Shown piece by piece: positions 34,891-46,661 of a stretch of DNA of 64,000 nucleotides. The DNA comes from Phymatolithon calcareum (Eukaryota; Rhodophyta; Florideophyceae; Hapalidiales), in contig OZ345354.1 of assembly GCA_977006965.1 (NCBI GenBank), positions 3,410,001-3,474,000 on the forward strand, written 5' to 3'. Within the stretch, counting starts at the first letter, position 1; every line of letters begins with the position of its first letter. The position numbers and the translations under genes are program-made. The notes under the pieces were generated by a model, which saw only the letters and a list, made by a program, of their open reading frames with translations, ran no database searches and was not told the origin of the DNA.

Positions 34891-35112
34891 AGTTTTGACT
34901 AATGCATTCAGATTTAAACCATTCATATGCTGCTCAGACTGTTCTATTCTTGTCTCAGTATATTCAGTCTCTAATCAATAATATATACGTTTCATGGCTC
35001 ATTTAATGTCTTCAGTTCTCAGAAAGCAATCCATCGTTCTCCAGTTCCGAACCATCCTTTTGCAAACACCTCCGGCAGCCTGAATTTCTCAAGCGTCCTT
35101 GTTCCTGATAAG

Positions 35113-35666
35113 ATGAGCATTCAGTTTCTAGTGAACGAAGACAAAGGTGACTTGGTGCAGTGAAGGATATCAATGTCCCAAGAAAATCGCCTGTTAAATG
35201 CAGTTTGTGCTCATTATCGACCGCGGGGGTAGGAAATCTGAATAAGCATGTACGTTTCTGCAGAAAATCTGCATCGAGCAGTATCTAGCAACGGACTAAT
35301 TCGGGTAAATAAACCATTGTGTGTATTTCTGCTCGTAATTCTAACTACATGTTTGTTCTTTTCCAGATCAAATCAGTAAATTTTTGACAGAGACTGCATG
35401 TGCTGTCTAAAATTCTCCTTTGAAGATGGTCTCCAAAGGCATATAAAATTTGTGCACTTAGTAAGTTGGAAGGACATTATATCACACAGGGATTACATCA
35501 ACCAGTTACTAATATGGAGTCCTTTACTATATTTTTCAATTATTGGGCCGCTCTCTCTGAGCAGGGTGAACGAGAATCTAAGTGTGAATTCTGCAACGGG
35601 TCCTTTCAATGTCAAATCCATTTATCAAAGCATCGGAAACTTGCGCACAAAAACCTCCTAAGCTAA
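35113..35666 (+). pseudogene. Three-exon C2H2 zinc-finger gene (copy E)
   Basis: Exon 1 (35,113-35,249; start MSIQFLVNED as in copy C) ends at the first His of finger 1 (CSLC ... NLNKH) and has a donor GTACGT. Intron 1 is 35,250-35,366 (117 bp, TTTTCCAG). Exon 2 should supply x4-H, but the His codon is AAT here. It carries finger 2 (CMCC ... RHIKFVH) and ends at 35,460 before GTAAGT. Intron 2 is 35,461-35,574 (CTGAGCAG). Exon 3 (35,575-35,666) begins GEREK-like linker sequence and encodes finger 3, CEFCNGSFQCQIHLSKHRKL and AH. A one-base loss near 35,145 shifts exon 1, and a TAA lies at the start of exon 2. A probable DNA-binding family, now decayed here. Confidence 0.7.
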
Positions 35667-35669
35667 AGG

Positions 35670-36640
35670 AGCTCTTGGATTGCTCAAATGTAGCTAAGAC
35701 GATAATATAAAATTGATTCAAGATATTCAGTCACTTGCTTCCCTAAACTCTCGGAACCATTTGCTCTGTGCAAGCATATCAGGAGAAGAGTTGCTCAAGA
35801 TTACTGACCGCCGGGGACTCAGCCGACTGACGCCGGCACCTCGTATGAACGATATGTCATGCACTCATGTTCCCAATGGAGATCGGGCTGCAAAAAGATA
35901 GTGCCAGCGTACTACTATCCATTTTCAAACGTATAACGCTTTTGGAGAAAAGTGCACACATTCAAACATCATCTTTTTCATCACCTAGTTGAGTACATAT
36001 ACATTTGTAGAGTGATTTCAAATTTTCCAAAGCATTGTTGTTACATAGAGGATCTACTTCTCCATCTCCGATTAAGAACTGTCGTTTTAGTGGGGATGGT
36101 ACTATGAAGCGCTCATTGGAATTCATATGGCAGTACTTTATTGGAAGGTAAAGAACACGTTTCAAAACACGGTGTGTAGTTTCGAAGCATTTTTTCCGAG
36201 AGGGCGTACTAAAATCGAGACATCGCTCACGACGCGCAGATCTATATATCTTCGATATTTGCTTTCGACATTCTTCTGTAATAAGGAACTAACATAGGCA
36301 GTATTGGAGTCGACTAAATAACGGAAAAAAGTCTCCGTCAACAATTTTGAATGGATTCCGACTACGCGACGGATATTGCAAGAACCTTGATGACCAAAGT
36401 CCGGACACTAAAAAGTAGTGTGGCGCTTGAAAATAATATATTATAAATGGGAGTGAGAAGAATAGGAAGAATATGGCTAAATTCAGGTACGACCACATCT
36501 AGAGAAGCAATCTTCGCTGCACATTGAGAATGTAGAATCAGTGCAGTCAACGTTCACTTTTAATTTTTGTAAAAAGGGGAATTGTTTTTATTCATGTTCT
36601 TCCGGAAGAAAGTAGATGATGATGTACTGTCTAGATACTT
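35670..36640. other. Non-coding stretch
   Basis: No gene or organised repeat recognised. AT-rich palindromic AATAATATATTATAA near 36,435. Confidence 0.45.
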
Positions 36641-36649
36641 ATCGCAAAG

Positions 36650-37333
36650 TCATGCATTTTTGACGATTGCTTCTAAAGAGGAGAGCTTCTTCTTTGACTG
36701 TTTCAAAGACCACTTCTCATTGGATGCCTGTACAGCCGTTTTCCAAGCAGAGTCACAGCTTCTGCAAAACATATCCGAAATATTGTCATTACACTTCGAA
36801 ACGGCTTTCGCAAAGGCTTTCAGTCTTTGATTTGCACGTTTCTGTCCGCTTGATACCCAATTCGCGTTTTTATACCCTGGGATAAGTATCTCTCGCCTCT
36901 CAGCGGAGTCGTCCATAAAAGCCGGGCGAAATCCGAGGGTTGGACTTCCTTTGCTCCACAGATGTATCAAATCTTCAATATTTGTTGGAAGACCGGGAAT
37001 GTGCTGCCTCATTGGACCTGCTTTAGGTTCGTTGAGCACACGTATCTTGGGAACGGGCGATATGGAATTCAGTGTACTAGTTTCTCCGCCTATGGACCCG
37101 GAGAGATGCTTCAGTCTCGAATAAAGTTGAGTTTTCCATATTTCTTTGTCGTTGTTTCCAATGGTATCAAACTTGTCTTCTTTAAAAGCAGAGCTTCTCG
37201 TATGAAGAAAAATGTCCTTCTGAATCTTAGACTGATAATCTCTCGCTTGATTCTGCAGCTGTTCAGGATCCTGAAATCTTTCGCCGCTCCCACTACCTTG
37301 GATTTTCTTTGCGTCTGTGACACGCTCCATCAC
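36650..37333 (-). CDS. Companion gene of recombinase element A, GCR1_C-like domain
   Basis: An uninterrupted frame of 227 codons; the start is uncertain because several Met codons occur near the N-terminus. The C-terminal third (IPGLPTNIEDLIHLWSKG, then an Arg/Lys-rich helix with RANQRLKAFAKAV and W-x2-A ... KW) resembles the GCR1_C/DUF3504-associated DNA-binding domain found in Crypton recombinases and fungal Gcr1. It shares this pattern with the gene at 55.8-56.7 kb. It lies about 200 bp downstream of recombinase A, same strand. It could be a separate exon of the recombinase or an independent DNA-binding partner. Confidence 0.5.
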   Translation of the reverse strand: MMERVTDAKKIQGSGSGERFQDPEQLQNQARDYQSKIQKDIFLHTRSSAFKEDKFDTIGNNDKEIWKTQLYSRLKHLSGSIGGETSTLNSISPVPKIRVLNEPKAGPMRQHIPGLPTNIEDLIHLWSKGSPTLGFRPAFMDDSAERREILIPGYKNANWVSSGQKRANQRLKAFAKAVSKCNDNISDMFCRSCDSAWKTAVQASNEKWSLKQSKKKLSSLEAIVKNA

Positions 37334-37544
37334 GACGGCGAAGTTCGGATATGCATGGTTGAGGTTCGGGAAGATCAGGTCACCTCAGTTATACATTTAT
37401 CTTATTTCCATGGTTCCCACTTGAGACAAGTCCTGGGAAAATATAAATCCTTACAAGGCTTCCAGTATCTATCCCACTCACACCGTACTGCTATGCATAC
37501 ACCACTCCCAGAAAAGAATTGATATTTAGTTATTTAAGCATCCT

Positions 37545-38821
37545 CAGGTCCATCTTCAGAATTTACAACATCAGCACGGTTTCCATTATTTTTTCAACTG
37601 TAGACTTGATCTCCAGCATTAACGTCTTTGCATGTTTCATAAAGTCCTTCACATTTGTAAATCGCGGCAGCTGTGTAGGCGAGCAATGGCTGTACGCTTC
37701 TCAGTAATTCGCATATGCGTTTGTTCGAGTCATTTGAATTATTTCCATGATTTGTTCGTCCATAATTCCAAGGAATCTGTATAGCTGCACTGCTCCGCGT
37801 TTGAGAGAGTGACCAGAATTCATCTGCAGGCTTCCAGATCCGACCCCACAAAAACGAAGTCTCATACGAAGAAAAGTCGTGAATTCACTTACACTCCATG
37901 CCTTACTTGTAATGAAAATATTCTTGCTGTTGACATCACAGAATAGAAAGCCTTCTCTATTTCCTCTGGTGTTTATCCATGATAATAGTGCAAGAAACAG
38001 ATCTATAATCATAGACGTCTTTCTTGGCCATTCTTTCAATTCGTATTCTCGCCCTTTTGTGGAATTCTTAATTGATTCAGGAATGTACAGTAATATGCTG
38101 CCAGTTCCCTGTACTCCAGGAAGAACAGTTACGTGTTCCATACGCATCTTGCATACTTCATCGAATCTTAGACCAATATTTAGCCCAACTACCATGATTG
38201 CATGTAGTAGCACGTCCCTGTAGTCAATTTGACGACCACATCCGAACCAGAAGCCCTTAGCGTGCTCACATACAAGTGCGACAGATAGGGGCCGTGCTCA
38301 TCGTTTCGTACAACCTATGTGCGCCAATTATATCCTGTGCGAGGCTCTCAGCCGTTTCATATCCTCGTTTCCTATGAGAGGATTCCCATTTACCTGCCCT
38401 GCTTTCCCGTCCATATGCCACGTGCCCCGATGTCCATGCTCCAAGTATACTTTTTTGAGTTTATGAATCAATAATCCCATCGTGTCATCTGAAAGGAATT
38501 TTGGTGTGCCTATGTAGCAGTAGGAGTACAGCAAGTTCATCAGAAACCTTGAAGTTTCTGGAGTAACTTGCTTCGGATCTTGTACATTAAGTTTCAAAAG
38601 AAAGTTCCCTATGACCCTTCTCGCAAGCATTATGTTCTTTAACGTAGATTTTGAATGCGATACCTTGCACAGCTCTTCGTCCGACTGTAGCCCATGTTTC
38701 TCAATACCTCGGAAACGGACCCCAATAGATTCGATAGATTTTCCTGTCCTTTTGCCATCACAGCATCCGTTGCCACATGAGTTGCGCTGAAGAGGATATT
38801 ATCTCCTGAGATTAAACTCAT
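37545..38821 (-). pseudogene. Tyrosine recombinase, Crypton-like element A
   Basis: The catalytic part is 38,213-37,701: Arg I in GLRFDEVCKMRMEHV, the His box GHSLKRGAVQLYR, and the nucleophile Tyr in NAYANY. The last sense codons continue after a TGA (Cys in copy B) through SPTQLPRF to about 37,545. The N-terminal, helical DNA-binding part is 38,821-38,328 (DPKQVTPETSRFLMNLLYSY, KVYLEHGH). At least one frameshift separates it from the core near 38,250. No reverse transcriptase is linked, so a DIRS element is less likely than a Crypton. Tyrosine recombinases cut and rejoin DNA without target duplications, in keeping with the lack of recognisable ends. Confidence 0.72.
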
Positions 38822-38829
38822 AGTAGTAT

Positions 38830-40310
38830 CACAGGGCGCATCTTTAAGATTAAGCCGATTCGATTACAAACATTAATGTAGTGTCTGGAGATGTTATTCT
38901 TAATCCAATACTCTTGATAGCATCAAGAGGCGCCATCCTAAAGAATGAACTGATCCGGTTTTTACATAAATGTAGTCGCCGAAGATAGTATGTTGGGAAC
39001 CTGTGTTCATGAATTTATCATGAGGCCCAAACTTAAAAAATTAAGTTAATTAGTTGATTAGTGAGTGTGGTCGTTGGAGACATAATCGGCGGCGACCACA
39101 TTCATGATAGTGTTCGGAAGCATGTAGATCATTAATAATAGCCTGCTCTTCTCATTAGTATGGTTAGCGAAAGTACTATCTCTCGCGATCACACTCACGA
39201 AAGTACCTGTACGTAGCAACTTAGAGGATCGCCGAGTGTATTATTGACATAAGCGTGGTTTCTGGTGATACCGCTTCCGACGACCATGCTCATGATATTA
39301 TCAGTAGGCAATCGTCTTCAGTGTTTTTAGAAAGATGAGTCCAGTTGCCAGAGATACGGCCTCGGACAACAGCAAAGTTCCGGAACGTAGCATCCTGGAT
39401 AATTCACGAGTCTACTTACTACACATGATGGAATTGAGCAAGTCTTATTATCGCGAATCGTACCCAAACAGTATTTAAACACCTCTACAACCGTACAATT
39501 GTGCCATTAAAAGCTAGCTGACAGTTTGTAGTGGAGCAAAAATTATACTCGAACGCGATAAATCAACAGAATCTAATTTGTTAAGTCCAATGTTTATACT
39601 AGTAGCACTCGAACTTGAGTATTCATGAATAGTTAAAGCTTGGACTACTTGTTGCTTTTGGGACACTCTATAGCTGGGGGCATCACATCTAGGTATTCAG
39701 TATATATGTCCCCTTTGTGTTCCTCATGGGCGTTCCTGGTCACTGCCGCAAGGCCCTCGGGACTATGCCTTAATAGAAGTGCGCAGAGAGGTGCAAATTG
39801 GGTACAGAGTGGGCAAGGATGAAAGATATTTCATTGCCGATTGCTTTCTGGACGTCCATTGCACCCTTTTTTAACAGAAAAGGGTTGATATGCCACGAAA
39901 CTATCTCATTAATATTCTTTTGGAGCATGAAAGAGAACTTTAGGGTTTAACTTATCGGAGCTATCCTGGAAATGTGGCACAGGAGTATTTGTTTGACTGA
40001 ACATCTGTTTATATAGGTGAACCACGTTTGAAACATGCACAATAACGGCAGTTGCTCGTCACTATGCGCGCTGCCGTAGATTCCCTAAAGTGGCGTAAGA
40101 TGATTAAAATATATTATAAAGCTAACATTATCCTACTTTTTGCTACGGCTCGCGTCTTCGTTCAGATGACTTTCGTGAAAATCACAGCTTGCAAGATCAG
40201 ATAGAAAATGCGCACCATTTTTGAAGAAGATAATGATGCTACTTTAACAGTACAGGGTGTAGAAAACGCTCACTCCCCTGCCTAACCGTAACGCAGAAGA
40301 AATCAATCTC
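38830..40310. other. Non-coding stretch upstream of recombinase A
   Basis: No gene. Diverged, irregular recurrence of CGACCACATTCATGATA-like blocks at about 39,090, 39,190 and 39,285 suggests an old tandem structure. Confidence 0.4.
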
Positions 40311-40311
40311 G

Positions 40312-42936
40312 TCAACGCATAGGAATGAATGGCGCTCCTAGAATTGGAGAAACTCGACCCGAATGTTCGACAGTCCCCCGAGAATTATTTACGAAACACT
40401 GCATTGGGGTGCAAGTATGAAGCGCTGGAACTGGCCTTGTATGCGCTTCAAGCTGTAATATCGATACGCGGTGCGGGATTGGAACAGAAAAAACGTCTTC
40501 TTCGACGTTTCTTTCGTTCATGTGTCTGGTACATGGGCCACAGCTGCAAAACATGTCCTGAAGTCGCTGGGGCATCCATACTCACCACAACCTGAACCCA
40601 CTAAAGAGATGGTTCTCCATTGAAGGGGAGGCCTAATTCAGAACGCAAATCAAATGGAAAGCGGACGTCACTACCAGATGGTCCAAAACAAGCGGTCTCC
40701 AAAATACATCTTCGCAAGAAAAAAAATCCAGATACGCCCGGAGCATTGAAACTTGATATCGAGTCGGAGATGGCTATCGTGCTTAGCATACAATCAGACG
40801 GGAAGCACATTCTTTGTACCGAGAGAACCAAGTGTCTACAATTTTCGCCGGTTTCAGTGCCTCCAGGTGGAATACACTATTCCGGTTGTCGTAGTTCCCA
40901 CTTCAGAGGCGCATTAGGGAGGAATCGAGATGAAAGAACGGACTTTTTCTGTGTTTGTAGCTCCGCCAGGATGCAATTACCATGTTCAAGTGCTCGTGAA
41001 ACAATTTGCCCCATTTCCGGGCTCACGCAGCCTTGTACGCTAAGTAATGTTTCCAGTCCGGCTAAAAGTCTAAAGCAGTGTCGAATGCAATTAGCGTCGC
41101 CTGCCAAAGCTGAATGCGCAGACATCGTGAGTCGACCCTGCCAGTCCTCGAAGACAGCACTTTGGACAGTTTAAAGCTCTATATCCTTATTATTAGATTA
41201 CCAAATACCTCTCTTCAGCACCTGGTGGTTTCTTCCTCGAACAAACTCACCGATCAGCGATAGATTTCCCAATATTGGAAGACAAGTGTAAACCAGCTCT
41301 TGGAGTCTATGGATATTCGGTGTGTCGATTATCTTTATGCTAGCCTTGCATGTTTGGTACTCCATTTCGAGCTGCATGCGGACCGACTTTGGAGTGCTTT
41401 TGTGCTCCAGACGAGCAAAGGGTCTGTCATCCATTGGGACAAATAGATTCAACGGCGGAAATGTGCTTGGTAGTAATGGATTTGATGTATTCGAAGTATG
41501 TGGAACTGAAATTAGACTCGTAAGTGATACAAGCCATTGTTTCATCTCGAGCTGACTCTGGTCTAAATTTGATAGAGGCTATACGTTTGGATGCAGAAAC
41601 GAACAAACCAATTGCTTCTCTACACTTTTTGGAAACAATGGAGATACCCAGCCTTGAATCTGCCGCGGCACACCCCAGATGAAAAGCTTGCGCTGCAATC
41701 TAAACGACAGAATACAATTCGCTCATGGACATGCTAAACAGCCTCTTCTTGGATGGGTCCAGCAGTCTGTTTGGTGTTGGAAGACCACAGTCAAACAGCA
41801 GACCGTGCATGTGTCCATCGCAATGCTCCCGATGTGTCGACGTTGGAAGCAACTAAAATGATAGATTTATACAATCTCGAGCGTGGCTGGTGAGCACGTT
41901 GTCAGGCCCGACGATGCACGATCGATAGGGGTCTAATACTCATGGTACGACAGGATCGCCAGACCTTGTGCACATAACCTCTCCTTCGGCAGAGAGTATT
42001 TTTGCTCGCATAGTTTGCAAAATTGTATTTGACGACGTAAGCGTAGGCTTCATACCTAGATGCCTCAACGGCTCTCCCTGTGCCCCACAATCCCGAACAG
42101 CTGTGTGAGTGTAGTAGGATCTTGAGAGGGATGAATTCGATCCGTGTTTTGATAGCGCGGCAAACCTGCTTCCCACCTCAGTGGAAGAGTGCCGTACAAT
42201 CAGGCAAAGGTGTCAACATGCGGCGCCCGTGTGGCCGAGGACATGAAGAGCCGCGTTAAGCGCTGTTATGTCTCCCAGGAACCCGACCAGATCTAAAAAA
42301 CATTCTGCGCACAGAGCCCTTGGCGCCGATATTAAGAAACTCAGTTGTCATTCCAAGCACAATATCGTCGATAACAATATCAGATTTATCTCCGGGTGGA
42401 TTTAAACTTTTCACTCGGACAGCGTTTGAGCTAGACTTCGCCTGAGCATGAAGATTAAGGAAGAGTAGATAAATGCCATCCCCAGAAGAACTTTTACCTT
42501 TCTGGACTTCGAACCAGTCCCAAAAAAGCAAAAATCGGTAGACGTAATAAAGTTCACCACTCTCGAGCACACCGACACTACTCACCGGCTTTTACTTGAG
42601 CGTTCCGCTCTTAGCACCGTGAACGGCTGACAGAATTAAGGCTCTGAGGGATAGATTCAGTACGGAATCGTAGAACGGAGAGCAAAGTAACAGAAAACAT
42701 GCATTTCCATCTTGTTCAATGGGCTCGATACTGCCTTCAATTTAAATACCACCGGGAATCCAGAGTATGTGGCGGTTTATCTCCTCGTTTTCTTCCCAGA
42801 AACGGTCAACGAGAAGTAAAAGGGCTTGCTCGTCCGTCTGTGTGAGCAAATTAGTTTGGCGCCTTTGGATTGCAGACGGCTCTAACATGGTTATGGTACC
42901 CCTGGTTTGACCAACGTCTTCTGCTAGTCCGGCCAT
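40312..42936 (-). pseudogene. Large decayed transposase-like gene (TNP2/KDZ-like)
   Basis: A series of minus-strand frames reads one long protein. In order: TDEQALLLLVDRFWEENEEI (42.9 kb); YVYRFLLFWDWFEV and GDKSDIVIDDIVLGMT (42.5 kb); FLDLVGFLGDITALNAAL with GHTGAAC and a CxLC-like pair (42.2 kb); LDPYRSCIVGPDN (41.9 kb); LEMEYQTCKASIKIIDTPN and LPILGNLSLIGEF (41.3 kb); and a helical C-terminal half (41.1-40.6 kb). The GHTG-C-x2-C arrangement and overall length recall transposases of the TNP2/Plavaka and KDZ groups, but I cannot decide between them. At least six stops or shifts. Confidence 0.45.
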
Positions 42937-42999
42937 GCCTCTGCTAAGGACGCCTGGCGCCGTTTTATGGCTGCATTACGCGTTCGCCGGGCCTCTTAC

Positions 43000-44700
43000 A
43001 TTCGAGAAGATGTCTTTTTCCGGCGAGGGGTAACAATCTCCTCGCCTTCGGAGCAAATATCATCGCTGGGTGACAGTACCCTTGTAATTTCAATGTTCGC
43101 CACACTTTTCGCCAGTGAGGCGTATGTTAGAAAGCTCAGGATTCGGGCACTTTTTTTGTCACGCTCCGAAAGCGATGATAAGCTTTTGTCGGCAAACGTG
43201 TCCTCTTTCTACTTTTGTTGGTGATGAACTGCCCACACATGAATAACTCGTCCTTGCAAGCGGACTGCACCATCATTTACCTGGTCGATGAAAAAACTTC
43301 GCGCTACTCGTCCAGTACTTCTTCGCACAATGCAGTTATTTCTAGAGTGTCCCCAGCCTCCCGTAAGGCCCGGAGCATGAACTTGAATCTACGCTGACTT
43401 TCGAATGTAGGCCATAGAACCACGGACGAGAAGCAATAAGCGGCAGAACATCAAGGCACTCAGATGTGAACAGTGCAGGTCGATCGTGTGGAAGGCCTCG
43501 TTCATGTTGACATGCCAGACTGGTACTGCAAAGAGCATTAAAGACGTGTGATGTCGGGACATCCGCACGCGCATACTCACTAGGTAAGACAAACTTCAAC
43601 GATGTCTGCGGGACTCCATAGTTGCTGATTGTCCTAACACGAGCCCCAGCCTTAGTCATATCGATCGGAACTGTGCAGTCTCTGAGGTGGACAGCAAGCG
43701 ATTGGAACACGAATGGTTTCCACACTTTTGCAGAATGCTGTAATGGGGAAAGTGAGACAGTTTGACTTCATTTGCGGTTAAAGCCTTACTGTGTATGGAA
43801 TCGTTCTTTAAAGATTCCGGTGAGCACTTCCGTAACGTACCTAGTCATTCTGCAAGTACTCGAACGGACTGGTACTGATACTTCGGAAGCCTTCGACTCC
43901 CATTTGTCATGAGCAATGACCAAAGAACTCGCCAGCTGGATATGGATGGAATCGTAGAATAAAAGACCTCGGAATCTGCCATCGACGTGTTCCCTTTTTC
44001 TCCCTCTGGATTTCGGATACTGACATCTTGTAGGTTGCTCGATCTTTGGTTCTGCGCGTCACCATCTTCTATTCCGCCGTAGAGCGGAACAGAAATGTCT
44101 GTAAGCCCCGGACGAAAATGACCGCTAGACGTTCTTTCACCACCCCAGTGCTGATGGACCTGGTGATCATGCGGACGTCTTCTATTGTTCTTGAAATAGA
44201 AGCGGCTTCGGCGCCTACGACGCTTTCCAATGTTCATAAGGCCCCAAGTAAATTCAATCAGTCTCACTATGTTCGTTCAGCGGGATGTTTTTCCACTGGT
44301 GGCCGATGCTATCGTATTTTTTTCACACAAGGGCCCTCGTGTGAGCAAAGTTCGATAGCATTGCGTTCTCATACGACAAAATTACATTCTTCTATAGTAT
44401 GTAATATGACTTCTGGTATACAGCAAGCCGATATAGCCACCATGGTTTTCAAAAGAAGCCCACATGTGGTTATTGGAACTTTGTAGAAGCCATGCGTGAA
44501 ACCCTTTCTTGACAACTTAAAATCAAGCTGCAAAGTTAATGAAATCCCGAAGAAGAGCACGGCCGAAGTCTGCCCTGCCCTTTGTCCCACAACCCACGTT
44601 GCTTTGCATTGCATCCATTGAGCGCCGGCGCCAAATACAGACGTAATCCGAAGCGGCACCTGCAATCGTAATCATTACCTGGAAAAAACTTCGTGATTGA
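43000..44700. other. Unassigned region with short overlapping frames
   Basis: Frames of 85-146 codons overlap on both strands (for example minus 43,725-43,342 and 44,267-43,845; plus 44,046-44,486) with no recognised motif. The 5' part of the transposase gene may extend to about 43.7 kb on the minus strand. Confidence 0.3.
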
Positions 44701-44712
44701 TAAGCAGGCCGA

Positions 44713-45462
44713 TTGGGTGACAGGAAACCAGAAGAGCCGCCATGCGCCGCGTGGCGCCACAAACTGTCTACATCCAGTTATGCGGCCGGCGTCGAACTCC
44801 TCGCCGCGCCTGCACCAAATGATATCCTTCGGCAGACCGAAGAATTAAGACGATCTCATTCCGCCCTTTCACGCCGTGTGTTACAGCTTGCGGAGGAGTG
44901 CTGGCATTCCCAGCAAGATTTTTCGGATAGCAAAAGCTCTCAACGTCACGACGATAACGCGCGGGAAACATATGCTCTGAGACAGCTGAAATTATTTACG
45001 TCTACCTCAGTTGTGCGGACTTTAACCGGTGCATCCACCGAGCTCAATAAGAGCTACGCCATCCCCACTGAAGGGAACGCAATACAAAAAATAGTTCTCA
45101 AGACTAAGTTAAGTGAGTTCAAATTACTTTCGTCTTTCTGTGCCAAGAGTGGTTCTTTATTGTGCGCCGTAATTCCATCGGAATATTACACTTTCCTAAT
45201 CAGTTCTTGGGAAGCAAAACGATTCGAAATCGTGTTTAGATCCTAGTACGATCTCTCTGCTGCTCTGGAAATCGATATCTCGGCGCGAGAGGACACCATA
45301 TACAGAGAGCAGAAGCATGTTGGGAGAGACCTGTTGCGCGCAATTCAGGTGCTCGGCGTTGTCCTTCCTCTTGAAGAAACGGCATTAAGTGATTATTCCT
45401 CTCGCCCGCCTCAGGAAAGAGCTGTGCTACTGGGGCGCCGCATATTGGCCAGGATTCGCTGA
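44713..45462 (+). pseudogene. Hypothetical helical protein, one in-frame stop
   Basis: Frame from ATG 44,713 with TAG at 45,244-45,246 and continuation in the same frame to TGA 45,462. Strongly helical (RQTEELRRSHSALSRRVLQL near residue 40; LGRRILARIR at the end). No known family. The maintained frame on both sides of the TAG suggests one former gene of about 249 codons. Confidence 0.35.
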
Positions 45463-46152
45463 GTCATTATCCCATACTACTTTAACGGCGCTCTACTTGG
45501 TCCGATAACAGCTAGGAGACTGGTTTTGAGTTGGAGAGTGCAACCTCTATTGAAATTCTTGCGAAATTGGCAACTACCTCAAGTAGAAGTGAGAATATCG
45601 CTACCAGCACTTCTCGAGGGACTACGGACTTAAAGAAACCGCAGCGTGAGAAAAACAAAATTTGCATTGTCTGAGAAAAAATCAAAGACAGGCCGCACAA
45701 CGGCTGTGGGAGCCCAGAGACTGTCTGCGGCTTAATTCGCGTTTTTGTTCCTGCTGTTGTTATCAGAAGTCAAAAGCTAATATTGTCAGAACGAGAAGCA
45801 TTTTCGGAAAGAGTGGGAAACGTTTTATTGTGACAGGCACTAGTATCGCCTCCTAATAGCGCTATCCAGAAAAATGATACACAGGCTATGACTTCCAATA
45901 CATAGATGGACAAGAACAAAAAAACAAAAATACAAAGAAAACGTCGTTTTTCGCAGCAAAGTTCAAAATCTTACGAGTTCCCAGCATCAGCAGTATCCAG
46001 TGATTGTCTAAGGTCTCGACCGGCTTGCAATGAGAATGCCCAGAAGTCTTGATTTTCCAATTCCAAATTACTATCTCCGTCACCATTTTGGCCAAAGGAA
46101 AGGCCCCTACCGACCACATTTATATGCCGGTTTTTTTCCTCTCCTTCAAGTA

Positions 46153-46641
46153 TTAGGTCCGCGAAATCTCGAATGCTTCCTTTCGAATCTGAGCTAGCCT
46201 GGTCATTGAATTGCCGTCGCTTCTCGTCCGTCCGCCGTACATTACCGTCACTTCGTTGCCACCGCTTGGTACATGTACGTCAGTGCACAATCCTTTCGCA
46301 GCTTTCTCGACATCGGTAAGTCTCTCTCCCATGACCTTACGAAGAACGCCAAGGAGACTAATAGCAAACACATGAACTGCACGCAAGGCGATAGTGCTGC
46401 AGCTCAAATTGAGGTCGAAAGATTGCATTTTGTAAGCGCTGAAAATGAGACCAGTTGTAAGATTGTGAAGCCCGACCTCTTTCCTCATCTCGAGTTCCAA
46501 GTCTTCATTATGCCATTCACGGGATCCGTCTGACTTATCTGACGTCTCCCGGTACACCTTACGAGTATAGTTCATGTAGATTGTGAGAGACTTGAATGCT
46601 TTCTCGAGCTTTTTGAAACTCTTCAGATTGTCGCTACACAT
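46153..46641 (-). CDS. Hypothetical protein downstream of the orphan gene
   Basis: A 162-codon frame from ATG 46,641, starting 20 bp after the stop of the larger ORF and in another frame. Lys/Glu-rich at the start, then a possible hydrophobic helix (ALRAVHVFAISLLGVLRKVM). It could be a separate small gene or the 3' end of the same gene after a frameshift or intron. Confidence 0.4.
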   Translation of the reverse strand: MCSDNLKSFKKLEKAFKSLTIYMNYTRKVYRETSDKSDGSREWHNEDLELEMRKEVGLHNLTTGLIFSAYKMQSFDLNLSCSTIALRAVHVFAISLLGVLRKVMGERLTDVEKAAKGLCTDVHVPSGGNEVTVMYGGRTRSDGNSMTRLAQIRKEAFEISRT

Positions 46642-46661
46642 TTTGGCAGGATTCCTGTCGT

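Noticed and set aside
37594-38821. DIRS-type retrotransposon as an alternative for the recombinase elements
   Set aside because: No reverse transcriptase, RNase H or methyltransferase lies next to either recombinase, and the GCR1_C-like partner fits Cryptons better.
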